Shown here piece by piece: positions 37,408 through 45,187 of a stretch of DNA of 64,000 bases. Source of the stretch: Clostridia bacterium (GTDB lineage: Bacteria > Bacillota > Clostridia > Christensenellales > Borkfalkiaceae); the NCBI GenBank assembly GCA_017508485.1, contig JAFVYV010000005.1:1-64000 (forward strand). Reading direction: 5' to 3'. Position numbers and translations under genes: made by a program. How positions within the stretch are numbered: position 1 is the stretch's first letter; each line of letters opens with the position of its first letter. The notes beneath the pieces were generated by a model, which was not told the DNA's origin, did no database searches, and was given only the letters and a program-made list of their open reading frames with translations.

Positions 37408-38535
37408 ATGAATAATTATAAAATAAAAATAACTTCCGCATCAGGGGTAGAAGGGGTAGTTAAAAGAGAGTTAACGCATTTAGGCTATCCTTTAGTTCCA
37501 AGCATCAACGGTACCCTTACTTTAGACGGAAATGATAGCGACGTAGCAAAACTAAATATGTTTTTAAGAACTGCCGACAGAGTTTATATTGAAATTGCAT
37601 CATTTAAGGCAGAAAATTTTGATGAACTTTTTGAAGGCGTATATGCAATAAAATGGGAAGAATACTTACCAAAAGACGCAAGAATTTACGTAAACGGCAA
37701 AAGCCAAAAAAGTAAAATATTCGCCCTATCAGCATCACAAAAAATAATAAAAAAAGCCATACTAAAAAGGCTATCTAAAGCATACAAAACGGAATGGTTT
37801 AGTGAAAACGGCTACGAAGTAAAAATTGAGTTTAATATTTATGAAGATATCGTTAGCATAATGATAAACACTTCAGGTCAAGGCTTACACAAAAGGGGAT
37901 ATCGTGATATGGTTGGTATTGCCCCTATTAAAGAAACTTTGGCATCAAGTATGATACTGCTTTCTGACTATTACTATAAACGCCCCTTAGTTGACCCTTT
38001 CTGTGGCTCGGGCACAATCGTTTTAGAAAGCGCAAAAATCGCCCTAAACATAGCAAGTGGCATTGACAGAGATTTTGACTTTAACCACTTTACTTTCTTT
38101 GACAAAACGGTTTTTGATAAGGCTTTAGAAGAAGCCCGTGATTTAGAAGAAAGGGATAGGGAAATTTCAATTACAGGCTACGATATTGACAAAAAGGCAA
38201 TAGAACTAAGTAAATACCACGCAAAAAAACTTGGAATTGAAAACAAAGTTCACTTTGAAGTAAAAGACGTTAAAGATTTTACTAGTAGTGAAAGCCGTGG
38301 CGTAATAATAACCAATCCACCTTACGGGGAAAGGGTGCTTGAAAAGGAAGAAGCCTTTAACCTTTACAAAACGCTTGGTGGAATCTACAAAAAGTTAGAC
38401 AACTGGTCACTTTTCTTAATAACCAACGTTGACGGATTTGAACGCGCATTTGGTAAAAGGGCTGATAAAAACAGAAAGTTATACAACTCAAACAAACAAT
38501 GTCGTTTTTATCAATATTTTTCAAAAAGAGTATAA
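37408..38535 (+). CDS. THUMP-domain 23S rRNA-type methyltransferase (RlmL N-terminal/YpsC family)
   Basis: A 375-residue SAM-dependent RNA methyltransferase. N-terminal ferredoxin-like plus THUMP RNA-binding region (~1-160), then a Rossmann domain with PFCGSGTIVLESA (about 198-210), and catalytic NPPYGER (about 302-308) as in N2-guanine methyltransferases. It resembles Bacillus YpsC, and probably makes m2G on 23S rRNA. Translation probably starts on a leaderless mRNA. Followed by a terminator, so monocistronic. Confidence 0.9.
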   Translation: MNNYKIKITSASGVEGVVKRELTHLGYPLVPSINGTLTLDGNDSDVAKLNMFLRTADRVYIEIASFKAENFDELFEGVYAIKWEEYLPKDARIYVNGKSQKSKIFALSASQKIIKKAILKRLSKAYKTEWFSENGYEVKIEFNIYEDIVSIMINTSGQGLHKRGYRDMVGIAPIKETLASSMILLSDYYYKRPLVDPFCGSGTIVLESAKIALNIASGIDRDFDFNHFTFFDKTVFDKALEEARDLEERDREISITGYDIDKKAIELSKYHAKKLGIENKVHFEVKDVKDFTSSESRGVIITNPPYGERVLEKEEAFNLYKTLGGIYKKLDNWSLFLITNVDGFERAFGKRADKNRKLYNSNKQCRFYQYFSKRV

Positions 38536-38540
38536 AATTA

Positions 38541-38573
38541 AAAATCGCTAAACACCGTTTTTAGCGATTTTTT
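38541..38573 (+). terminator. Intrinsic terminator after the THUMP methyltransferase
   Basis: AAAATCGCTAAA (38541-38552) pairs with TTTAGCGATTTT (38560-38571), then T run. Confidence 0.9.
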
Positions 38574-38646
38574 CATTTTTCCCTATTTTTTACGCTTTTA
38601 AAAAAGCCGTTTTTTAACAAAATTGCAAAAAACCGTAAAATTTAAC

Positions 38647-38675
38647 TTGCAAAAATTAAAAGGTTGTGATACACT
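38647..38675 (+). promoter_or_regulatory. Promoter of nadE
   Basis: TTGCAA (38647-38652), 17-bp spacer, TACACT (38670-38675), extended -10 TG at 38667-38668. Confidence 0.8.
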
Positions 38676-38702
38676 TTATTTATAAAATAAGGAGATAAAA
38701 TT

Positions 38703-40592
38703 ATGGAATTTGGTTTTATAAAAGTGTTTTCAGCATCGCCAAAAGTGAGGCCCACCGATATTGATTTTAACAAGGAAGAAGTGCTTAAAAAAATATTTTT
38801 GGCTAATAAAATGAGAGCAAAGGTAATAGTTTTTCCTGAACTAACCTTAACTTCATCAACTTGTGGCGACCTATTTAACTATTCAGTTTTACAGCAAGGC
38901 GTACTAACGGCGATAGAAGAAATTAAAGAAAAAACGGCAGATATTGACGCCCTAATTTTCATAGGCGCACCAATAAAAGTGGACGGCATACTTTACAATA
39001 CTGCAGTAGTTATTAAAAACGGCAAAGTGCTTTCTATAATTCCAAAAAGGCACACTTTTAAAAACTTAAAACCTTTAGAAGAAAGGGCATTTTCAATCTA
39101 TCAAGGGGAAAACAAGGTAATAGATTTTTTAGGCGAACAAGTTTTGTTTGGCAACAAAATTATTTTTAAAGACAAGGTGGTAAAAGGCTTTACTCTTTCA
39201 GCAGAAATAGGGGAAGACTTGTTTTCACTAACACCACCGTCAACTAACCACTCGCTAAACGGCGCAAATATAATATGCAACCTATCAAGTTTAATTGAAA
39301 TTGTAGGTAGAAGAAAGGAAAGGTTAATAGAACTTTCATCTCACACTTCAAAAACTTTAACAGCATATATTTACTCAGAAAGTGGCGACGGCGAATCAAC
39401 TGCAGACGGCGTTTATGCAGGAAACAGTATGATTTTTGAAAAGGGCAAATGCTTAGCAGAAAGTAAACCTTTTGAATATAAAGACTTGATAACGGAAGTT
39501 GATATTGATTATTTAGAAGGTAAAAAACAAAATCTTCAAAAGTTAGAAAGTGGCTATGATACCGTTTACTTTGAAAGCAAAATTGAAAAAACGGCTATCA
39601 CAAGACAGTTCAAAAAAACACCGTTAGTTCCTGAAAGGGAAGAAGAGTTAGAAAATATTTTAAGAACTCAAGCAGAAGGGTTAAAAAAGAGAGTTATTCA
39701 CACCTACGCAAACAAAATTGTACTAGGCTTATCAGGTGGACTTGACTCTACTTTAGCCTTAATAGTTGCAGTAAAGGCTATGGAGTTAGCAGGGCGCGAT
39801 ACGAAAGATATTTTAGCAATAACAATGCCTTGCTTTGGCACTACGAGTAGAACGCTTGACAACTCAATTTTACTTGCAAAAGCCTTAAAGGTAAGCCTTA
39901 AAAAGGTTGATATAAGTAAATCGGTTGTAAGACACTTAAAAGATATCGGCCACGAACAAAACAACTTTGATATTGCCTATGAAAACGCACAAGCAAGGGA
40001 AAGAACGCAAGTTTTAATGGATATAGCAAATATGAACGGTGGTTTAGTTTTAGGTACTGGCGACCTATCTGAATTAGCGCTTGGCTGGGCAACCTATAAC
40101 GGAGACCATATGTCAATGTATTCTGTAAACGCAGGTGTGTCAAAAACGCTTGTCCGTGCGCTTGTGGAATATACGGCAAATAAGGAAAGGGGCAAACTAA
40201 AAGCCGTTTTACTTGATATTTTATCAACTCCAGTAAGCCCTGAACTACTTCCTTCAAAAGAAGATGAAATTGCACAAAAAACGGAAGACGTAGTAGGACC
40301 ATATATTTTACACGACTTCTTTATGTATAATATGATAAAACGTGGCTACTCACCTAAAAAAGTTTACTATATAGCAGTGCAAACTTTCAAAGGGGACTTT
40401 GATGAAAAAACAATTTATCATTGGCTTGAAACTTTTATAAAAAGGTTCTTTACGCAACAATTCAAACGTTCTTGCGTACCAGACGGGGTAAAAATCGGCT
40501 CACTTGGTTTTTCACCACGCGGGGACTTTATGATTCCAAGCGACGCCACCCGAACCTTATGGCTAAAAGACCTAGAAAGCATAAAAGAATAA
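38703..40592 (+). CDS. nadE: NAD+ synthetase with a glutaminase domain lacking its cysteine
   Basis: A 629-residue two-domain enzyme that amidates deamido-NAD. The N-terminal nitrilase-type domain (1-~290) keeps Glu46 (VFPELTL) and Lys115 (IPKR), and also the structural CGDLF (54-58) and GDGEST. At the position of the nucleophile, where relatives have CED, this protein reads IGED with Gly170 (codon 39210-39212), so the glutamine-hydrolysing triad is broken. The C-terminal synthetase is intact: PP-loop LGLSGGLDST, TGDLSELALGWATYNGDH, and SPELLP. It likely uses free ammonia. Own promoter, ribosome-binding site AAGGAG and terminator. Confidence 0.93.
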   Translation: MEFGFIKVFSASPKVRPTDIDFNKEEVLKKIFLANKMRAKVIVFPELTLTSSTCGDLFNYSVLQQGVLTAIEEIKEKTADIDALIFIGAPIKVDGILYNTAVVIKNGKVLSIIPKRHTFKNLKPLEERAFSIYQGENKVIDFLGEQVLFGNKIIFKDKVVKGFTLSAEIGEDLFSLTPPSTNHSLNGANIICNLSSLIEIVGRRKERLIELSSHTSKTLTAYIYSESGDGESTADGVYAGNSMIFEKGKCLAESKPFEYKDLITEVDIDYLEGKKQNLQKLESGYDTVYFESKIEKTAITRQFKKTPLVPEREEELENILRTQAEGLKKRVIHTYANKIVLGLSGGLDSTLALIVAVKAMELAGRDTKDILAITMPCFGTTSRTLDNSILLAKALKVSLKKVDISKSVVRHLKDIGHEQNNFDIAYENAQARERTQVLMDIANMNGGLVLGTGDLSELALGWATYNGDHMSMYSVNAGVSKTLVRALVEYTANKERGKLKAVLLDILSTPVSPELLPSKEDEIAQKTEDVVGPYILHDFFMYNMIKRGYSPKKVYYIAVQTFKGDFDEKTIYHWLETFIKRFFTQQFKRSCVPDGVKIGSLGFSPRGDFMIPSDATRTLWLKDLESIKE

Positions 40593-40600
40593 AAGTTATA

Positions 40601-40623
40601 TATTGACAAAATATATATTGACA
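40601..40623 (+). repeat. Short direct repeat with TTGACA
   Basis: TATTGACAAAA occurs twice 15 bases apart (TTGACA at 40603-40608 and 40618-40623) between the nadE stop and its terminator. No -10 box is placed to use either, so I take this as simple local duplication. Confidence 0.5.
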
Positions 40624-40624
40624 A

Positions 40625-40650
40625 AAAAGCGAAGCATTTCTTCGCTTTTT
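40625..40650 (+). terminator. Intrinsic terminator after nadE
   Basis: AAAAGCGAAG (40625-40634), loop CATTT, CTTCGCTTTT (40640-40649), then T. Confidence 0.9.
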
Positions 40651-40670
40651 ATTTTTAATCTAACTAAAAA

Positions 40671-40694
40671 TGATAACTATTATCATTATTATAA
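40671..40694 (+). promoter_or_regulatory. Overlapping Fur-type and PerR-type operators upstream of perR
   Basis: TGATAACTATTATCA (40671-40685) fits the 15-bp Fur box TGATAATnATTATCA with one mismatch. TTATCATTATTATAA (40680-40694) fits the PerR box TTATAATnATTATAA with one mismatch. They overlap by six bases and lie about 42-51 bp upstream of the -35 of perR. Confidence 0.7.
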
Positions 40695-40735
40695 AAAAGA
40701 TTAGAAAAAATCTTAAAAAAATTTTAAAAAAATAC

Positions 40736-40763
40736 TTGACAAGGGGAAAATTATATGTATAAT
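40736..40763 (+). promoter_or_regulatory. Promoter of perR-rubrerythrin
   Basis: TTGACA (40736-40741), 16-bp spacer, TATAAT (40758-40763). Ribosome-binding site AAGGAG follows before ATG 40794. Confidence 0.9.
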
Positions 40764-40793
40764 AGTAAGTGAAAAAAGCAAAGGAGTAAGGTT

Positions 40794-41168
40794 ATGGAAA
40801 GGGTAAAATACTCTTACCAAAGGGAAGTTATAAAAGACTATTTACTAAACACAAAAACTCACCCTACGGTAGAATCTATTTATGAAAACTTAAAAAAACG
40901 CTATCCAGAACTTAGCCTTGCAACCGTTTATAGGAACGTAAAATCTCTTTGTGAAGAAGGCACGGTTATAGTTCTAAAAACGGGGGACAAAAAGGTTCAC
41001 TACGACGGCAACGTTAATTATCACACACACTTTATATGCAACAAGTGTGGCAAAATAATTGATTTATTTTTAGAAGAACCGTCACTTGATGAACTTAACA
41101 AATTAAACCTTTCAGTTGAAAGGCAAATTACAACCTATTACGGGTTATGTGATAAATGTAAAAAATAA
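40794..41168 (+). CDS. perR: PerR-type Fur-family peroxide sensor
   Basis: A 124-residue DNA-binding metalloregulator. N-terminal winged helix ([12 protein letters not shown], 41-52); regulatory metal ligands at the PerR positions: His23, Asp71, His77, His79 and Asp90. The Asp90 (CGKIIDL) favours PerR over Fur, which has Glu there. Structural zinc by C82-x-x-C85 and C119-x-x-C122. In an operon with rubrerythrin 41 bases later, and preceded by Fur/PerR-like boxes, so autoregulated derepression by peroxide is likely. Confidence 0.88.
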   Translation: MERVKYSYQREVIKDYLLNTKTHPTVESIYENLKKRYPELSLATVYRNVKSLCEEGTVIVLKTGDKKVHYDGNVNYHTHFICNKCGKIIDLFLEEPSLDELNKLNLSVERQITTYYGLCDKCKK

Positions 41169-41209
41169 AAAATAAAATATATAAGGCAAAAGCCAAAAGG
41201 AGAAAGATT

Positions 41210-41755
41210 ATGAAAAAGTTTATTTGTACAGTTTGCGGATACGTTCACGAAGGAACGGAAGCACCAGATTTCTGCCCACAATGCAGAGCACCAAAGTCAA
41301 AGTTTAACGAACAAAGCGAAGGCTTAGCATGGGCTGCTGAACACGTTGTAGGCGTAGCAAAGGGTGTTGACCCTGAAATTATTGAAGGATTACGTATGAA
41401 CTTTACAGGCGAATGTACTGAAGTTGGTATGTATCTTGCAATGGCAAGAGTAGCCCATCGTGAAGGCTACCCAGAAATCGGCTTATATTATGAAAAGGCT
41501 GCCTATGAAGAAGCAGAACACGCAGCAAAGTTTGCTGAACTACTTGGTGAAGTTATCACGGACTCTACTAAAAAGAACTTAGAACTTCGTGTTGATGCTG
41601 AAAACGGTGCAACTCAAGGTAAGTTTGACCTTGCTAAAAAGGCAAAAGAACTTAACTTAGACGCTATTCACGACACCGTACACGAAATGGCACGTGATGA
41701 AGCAAGACACGGCAAGGCTTTTGCTGGTTTACTTGAAAGATATTTTGGTAAATAA
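41210..41755 (+). CDS. rbr: Rubrerythrin with N-terminal rubredoxin (reverse rubrerythrin)
   Basis: A 181-residue peroxide-reducing di-iron protein of anaerobes. Rubredoxin centre at the N-terminus (CTVCGY and FCPQCRAP, four Cys) instead of the classical C-terminal place, so it is the reverse type, known from clostridia as a peroxide- and oxygen-inducible NADH-dependent system partner. Di-iron ligands in [17 protein letters not shown] and [10 protein letters not shown]. Strong ribosome-binding site AAAGGAG; operon with perR. Confidence 0.95.
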   Translation: MKKFICTVCGYVHEGTEAPDFCPQCRAPKSKFNEQSEGLAWAAEHVVGVAKGVDPEIIEGLRMNFTGECTEVGMYLAMARVAHREGYPEIGLYYEKAAYEEAEHAAKFAELLGEVITDSTKKNLELRVDAENGATQGKFDLAKKAKELNLDAIHDTVHEMARDEARHGKAFAGLLERYFGK

Positions 41756-41783
41756 TAATTAAAGATAAAAAGTGATTGCAAAA

Positions 41784-41811
41784 AAAAGGGGCTAAATATT
41801 TAGTCCCTTTT
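41784..41811 (+). terminator. Intrinsic terminator after rubrerythrin
   Basis: AAAAGGG-G-CTAAAT (41784-41797) pairs with ATTTAG-T-CCCTTTT (41798-41811) with a single G-T pair, giving a near-perfect palindrome with a T-rich end. Confidence 0.85.
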
Positions 41812-41880
41812 CTATTGAAAAAATATCTTATAAGATATGTGTGTTAAACCTACTAAAAAGCAATATAGGTTAAGTGGTAT
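41805..41880 (+). pseudogene. Decayed duplicate of the ADP-ribosylglycohydrolase promoter and start
   Basis: This stretch aligns with 42819-42903, the promoter and first codons of the gene at 42864. CTATTGAAAAA, then TTATAAGATATGT, a GTG in place of the ATG, then TACTAAAA, AGCAA and a TATAGGTTA-like piece occur in the same order in both. Here the -35/-10 spacer has lost about 9 bases (8 instead of 17 bp) and the reading frame stops after 10 codons. The minus-strand gene 41935-42645 lies between the two copies. It contains the perfect palindrome ATATCTTATAAGATAT (41823-41838). Confidence 0.55.
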
Positions 41881-41882
41881 TA

Positions 41883-41916
41883 AAAAAAGTCTAACGAAAT
41901 TTCGTTAGACTTTTTT
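41883..41916. terminator. Bidirectional terminator before the minus-strand gene
   Basis: A perfect 34-bp palindrome, AAAAAAGTCTAACGAAA meeting its complement, so it works for both strands; it closes the minus-strand gene at 41935. Confidence 0.9.
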
Positions 41917-41934
41917 GACTAGTATAAATATTTT

Positions 41935-42645
41935 TTACTTATTAGCAAGTTGATTTTCCAAGTCGGCAATACGGTCTAATAATGCTTGGTATTCTGCCTT
42001 ATTAAGCGTTATAGTGTCGTTTGCAAGAGGCTTAAGCTCTACTTGGCTTACTGCTTCGCGAGTAATAGCCTTCTTTTTGATAGACAAAATAATTACAAAA
42101 ACAACCCAAACAATGGCAATAATTGCAAATATTAGCCATCTTGTGTCAGCAAAGAACAACTCACTTGCTCCACATATTGCAGAAACTATCGCAACTTCAA
42201 TGTAAAGTAAGGTTACGTAGTCTATTATTTGAAGTGGCAACAGTTTTTTACCTATTACTATTACGTTACCAACAATTACGTTAAACAAAATTGTAATGGC
42301 AGAAATTATCCAAGTTACGTGGAAGTAAGTAGAGCCACTTTCTATCTTTTTCCATAAAAACCAAACAAACACCAAAAATAAAACGGATGACACGGCAATT
42401 AGCCCTGCAGAAATAAAGCCAAACACGTTTTTGCGTGAAATTGATTCAACGGCATTTAGCAAAAACAATCCTGCAGCAAACACTATCAATAAAGTAAACA
42501 GTACCTTTATAAGAAAGGAAGTTGCATCTTCGCCGATAAAGTTAGCCTTGATGTTTATTAAAAACAAAATGCCTATTAAACCTGCCGTTGCAAGACAAAC
42601 AATGGTTACCAAGGTTAGTATTTTTTTAAGTTTTGCGCTTGTCAT
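41935..42645 (-). CDS. Six-to-seven-span membrane protein with coiled-coil tail
   Basis: A 236-residue membrane protein of unknown function. About six hydrophobic segments are visible (near residues 9-31, 44-64, 73-95, 110-130, 140-160, 170-190), then a cytoplasmic tail that ends in a short coiled-coil segment (NKAEYQALLDRIADLENQL). The ATG at 42645-42643 is chosen because GGAGG (42657-42653) lies eight bases before it; an upstream in-frame ATG at 42702 has no ribosome-binding site and lies in the promoter. Monocistronic, own promoter and terminator. Confidence 0.6.
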   Translation of the reverse strand: MTSAKLKKILTLVTIVCLATAGLIGILFLINIKANFIGEDATSFLIKVLFTLLIVFAAGLFLLNAVESISRKNVFGFISAGLIAVSSVLFLVFVWFLWKKIESGSTYFHVTWIISAITILFNVIVGNVIVIGKKLLPLQIIDYVTLLYIEVAIVSAICGASELFFADTRWLIFAIIAIVWVVFVIILSIKKKAITREAVSQVELKPLANDTITLNKAEYQALLDRIADLENQLANK

Positions 42646-42673
42646 AATGATACCTCCAAAATAATTTTTGTAC

Positions 42674-42702
42674 ATTATAGCACAACATATAACGCAAATC
42701 AA
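42674..42702 (-). promoter_or_regulatory. Promoter of the membrane protein at 41935-42645
   Basis: On the minus strand TTGATT (42702-42697), 17-bp spacer, TATAAT (42679-42674), with extended -10 TGC. Its use rules out the longer start. Confidence 0.8.
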
Positions 42703-42828
42703 TAGGTTTTTTTAAAAATATGCTAAAAAATTGGCGTAATTAGGTGGGTGGTAGTTTAGTAGTTGTTTTACAACTTTCTATTCCAAAAAAAACTCCTATT
42801 AGATAGGTGGCAAATTGTGGCCTTTCTA

Positions 42829-42857
42829 TTGAAAAATTTTTGAAAATATGTTATAAG
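42829..42857 (+). promoter_or_regulatory. Promoter of the ADP-ribosylglycohydrolase gene, predicts a leaderless mRNA
   Basis: TTGAAA (42829-42834), 17-bp spacer, TATAAG (42852-42857). ATG begins at 42864, where transcription should start; no ribosome-binding site precedes it. Confidence 0.7.
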
Positions 42858-42863
42858 ATATGT

Positions 42864-43790
42864 ATGGAAAATTTACTAAAACAAGCAAAAGCAGTCATAT
42901 TAGGTCACGCAGTTGCAGATGCTCTTGGCGTACCCGTTGAATTTTGTAGTAGGGAAGAGTTAGACGTTAGCCCTGTTATAAATATGCGTGGCTACGGCAC
43001 TTACAATATGCCAAAAGGCAGTTGGTCGGACGACACCAGTATGACCCTTTGCGCTTTAGAAGTTATGGACAAAAAACTAAATTTTCATAGCGTAATGCTA
43101 AACTTTTGCAAGTGGTATTATAAAGGAGAGTTTACCCCAACAGGCAAAACTTTTGACGTAGGTGGAACGTGTGCTACGGCGATAGAAAGGTATTATTTAG
43201 AGCCAAATAGAGAAGTTTTTGGCGTAAATAGTGAAAGGGCAAACGGCAACGGTGCGCTTATGCGTATAAACCCTTTTTGCTTATATACTTATAAAAGCGA
43301 CTTATCACTTTCAGCAAAGTTAGAAGTAATTGAAATTGCCACAACCCTAACACACGCACACAAGCGTTCAATTTTAGCGTCAAAAATCTACGCATTCGTT
43401 CTTTGGGAACTACTAAAAAACTCTTCAAAAGAAAGTGTGAAAATAGGTTTAGTAAAGGCAAAAAAACACTTTGAAAAGGAAGAAGAATTAGCAAAATATT
43501 CAATAATTTTTGACAAAGATTTTGAAAAGGTTAAAAGGGAAGATATTTCAAGCACGGGCTACGTTGTTGACAGTTTAATTGCAAGTTTATGGTGTTTACT
43601 AACTACCGATAGTTATAAAGGTTGCGTGTTAAAAGCAGTAAACTTAGGAAATGATACGGACACGATAGGTGCAATAGCAGGTGGTCTTGCAGGTGCGTTA
43701 TACGGGCTTGATAGCATCCCAAAAGAGTGGTTAGACGACCTATTGAAAAAAGATTATATTGAAGAATTAATTGAAAGAGCCTTCAGTTAA
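42864..43790 (+). CDS. ADP-ribosylglycohydrolase family protein
   Basis: A 308-residue DraG/ARH-type hydrolase that removes ADP-ribose from proteins or small substrates with two magnesium ions. GHAVADALGVPVEF (about 14-27), metal-binding WSDDTSM (about 52-58), NGNGALMRI, and GNDTDTIGAIAGGLAGALYG near 265 are complete. The ATG at 42864 is chosen over an open frame from 42807 because of the promoter position. Its end abuts dtd (10-base gap with GGAGAAG). No ADP-ribosyltransferase partner in the window. Confidence 0.9.
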   Translation: MENLLKQAKAVILGHAVADALGVPVEFCSREELDVSPVINMRGYGTYNMPKGSWSDDTSMTLCALEVMDKKLNFHSVMLNFCKWYYKGEFTPTGKTFDVGGTCATAIERYYLEPNREVFGVNSERANGNGALMRINPFCLYTYKSDLSLSAKLEVIEIATTLTHAHKRSILASKIYAFVLWELLKNSSKESVKIGLVKAKKHFEKEEELAKYSIIFDKDFEKVKREDISSTGYVVDSLIASLWCLLTTDSYKGCVLKAVNLGNDTDTIGAIAGGLAGALYGLDSIPKEWLDDLLKKDYIEELIERAFS

Positions 43791-43800
43791 AGGAGAAGTT

Positions 43801-44238
43801 ATGAAAGCAGTAATACAAATAGTAAACAATGCAAATTTAACGGTAGATAATAAACTTATAAGCGAAATAGGTTACGGCTACGTAATTTATTTAGGTGTAA
43901 AAAAGGGGGACACCAAAGAAAATGCCGACTATTTTATCAAAAAAATAACGGCTTTAAGAATTTTTGAAGATGAAAATGGCAAAACCAACCTTTCTATAAA
44001 AGACGTAAAAGGTGAAATTCTTTTGGTATCACAATTTACTCTACTTGCCAACACTTCTCACGGAAATCGTCCTGACTTTTTAGATGCAGAACTACCAAAA
44101 GAAGCCAACGAATTATACGAATACGTAAAAGAAGGGTTAGTTGCAAACGGCATACCAGTAAAAACGGGTGTTTTTGGTGCAGATATGACTATAACGCAAC
44201 AAAACAAAGGTCCGTTTACAATAGTTATGGAAAAATAG
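43801..44238 (+). CDS. dtd: D-aminoacyl-tRNA deacylase
   Basis: A 145-residue enzyme that removes D-amino acids (and Gly from tRNA-Ala) from tRNA. Signature motifs VSQFTLLA (77-84) and NKGPFT (about 136-141), both needed at the active site. The ATG at 43801 has AAAGGAGAAG before it; the open frame from 43771 is not used. Likely co-transcribed with the ADP-ribosylglycohydrolase. Confidence 0.95.
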   Translation: MKAVIQIVNNANLTVDNKLISEIGYGYVIYLGVKKGDTKENADYFIKKITALRIFEDENGKTNLSIKDVKGEILLVSQFTLLANTSHGNRPDFLDAELPKEANELYEYVKEGLVANGIPVKTGVFGADMTITQQNKGPFTIVMEK

Positions 44239-44283
44239 CGTAAAAAAACAAAAAAGTTAGCGCATAAAAACTAGCGCAATAAA

Positions 44284-44310
44284 AAAAGTTCGAACTTCTT
44301 CGAACTTTTT
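44284..44310. terminator. Bidirectional terminator between dtd and the TSCPD gene
   Basis: AAAAGTTCGAA (44284-44294), loop CTTC, TTCGAACTTTT (44299-44309). Serves both converging operons. Confidence 0.9.
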
Positions 44311-44313
44311 ATT

Positions 44314-44571
44314 TTATTTAATATTATTTTTTTCTTTATATCCAAGTAATGCCCTTGCAAGTTGGTCCCCGCAAGAAGTATTTCCTCTACACTTAATTCC
44401 AGATAGAAGTGAAATAACTTCATCAATAGGTTTACCTTCAACAAGCCTAGATAATGCTTGTAAATTACCACTACAACCACCAATAAACTTAACGTTAGTA
44501 AGTTTTAAGTCGCTAGTTACGTCAAAAAGAATTTGTCTTGAGCAAGTGCCGTTAGTATGATAAGAATTCAT
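44314..44571 (-). CDS. TSCPD-domain protein
   Basis: An 85-residue protein made of a single TSCPD domain (the C-terminal domain of B12-dependent ribonucleotide reductase, also found alone). TCSRQILFDV, FIGGCSGNLQALSRLVEG, and CRGNTSCGDQLARAL with conserved Cys. Stand-alone forms in Clostridia have no assigned role. Downstream of the DUF4364 gene by 15 bases on the minus strand. Confidence 0.88.
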   Translation of the reverse strand: MNSYHTNGTCSRQILFDVTSDLKLTNVKFIGGCSGNLQALSRLVEGKPIDEVISLLSGIKCRGNTSCGDQLARALLGYKEKNNIK

Positions 44572-44586
44572 AAGTTAAGCCTCCTA

Positions 44587-45111
44587 TTAATCAACTAAAT
44601 TATCATAAAACAAGGTATAAATGTTTGCCGCCTTATCTTCCCACTTTTTATAAATATCTTTAGCAATTTGCCTATTAGGAACAACTAGTTTTAATTCTAA
44701 AACGGGTTGAACAGGTTCAATAATTTTAAGATAAACGGTGTAAGTACCGTCTTTATTCATAAAATAATCGGCAACGCATTCTTGCTTTTTTCTGTATTTT
44801 GCACGGTTTTGTTTAATAAAAAGGGAAATAGCCTCTCTCGTACTTGTAGGAATAGTAACAAAAAAGTTAGCCAGGCAAACTCTACCGTCAGGGGTAATAG
44901 TATACATTGGCTCATCTGATTCGCTAACGTTATAGATAAAATTATTTTCTAAAAGTTGGTTAAGTATAGGCTGACAGTCCATATACGCAATCCAGTTATT
45001 AGAAGAGCAACACATATCTAAAATAGTATTTTCAGAAAGTGGAACTTCCATTTTATCAAAAACGAACAAAAGTATTAATTTGTTGAGAGAAGAATCTCCT
45101 TTAACTTGCAT
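44587..45111 (-). CDS. DUF4364-family protein
   Basis: A 174-residue cytosolic protein typical of Clostridia. The N-terminal third (NKLILLFVFDKMEVPLSENTIL) and ITPDGRVCLANFF near 85-97 form a winged-helix-like region; the rest is alpha/beta. Family function is unknown, possibly transcription-related. Starts 15 bases upstream of the TSCPD gene; its own promoter is at 45139-45166 and a ribosome-binding site AGAGG precedes the ATG. Confidence 0.85.
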   Translation of the reverse strand: MQVKGDSSLNKLILLFVFDKMEVPLSENTILDMCCSSNNWIAYMDCQPILNQLLENNFIYNVSESDEPMYTITPDGRVCLANFFVTIPTSTREAISLFIKQNRAKYRKKQECVADYFMNKDGTYTVYLKIIEPVQPVLELKLVVPNRQIAKDIYKKWEDKAANIYTLFYDNLVD

Positions 45112-45138
45112 AATACAAAAACCTCTAATTTAAAAAAT

Positions 45139-45166
45139 ATTATACCATATTTTTTTGTTTTGTAAA
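45139..45166 (-). promoter_or_regulatory. Promoter of the DUF4364-TSCPD operon
   Basis: On the minus strand TTTACA (45166-45161), 16-bp spacer, TATAAT (45144-45139). Confidence 0.8.
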
Positions 45167-45187
45167 GATATTTAGTTAAAAAAATGC

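Noticed and set aside
41841..41916. Small RNA starting at the TATAAG near 41829
   Set aside because: Its -35/-10 spacing is only 8 bp; the segment is better explained as a decayed copy of the gene start at 42864.
42807..42863. Upstream extension of the ADP-ribosylglycohydrolase gene
   Set aside because: It would place the start upstream of and within the promoter boxes, and the extra residues match no family member.
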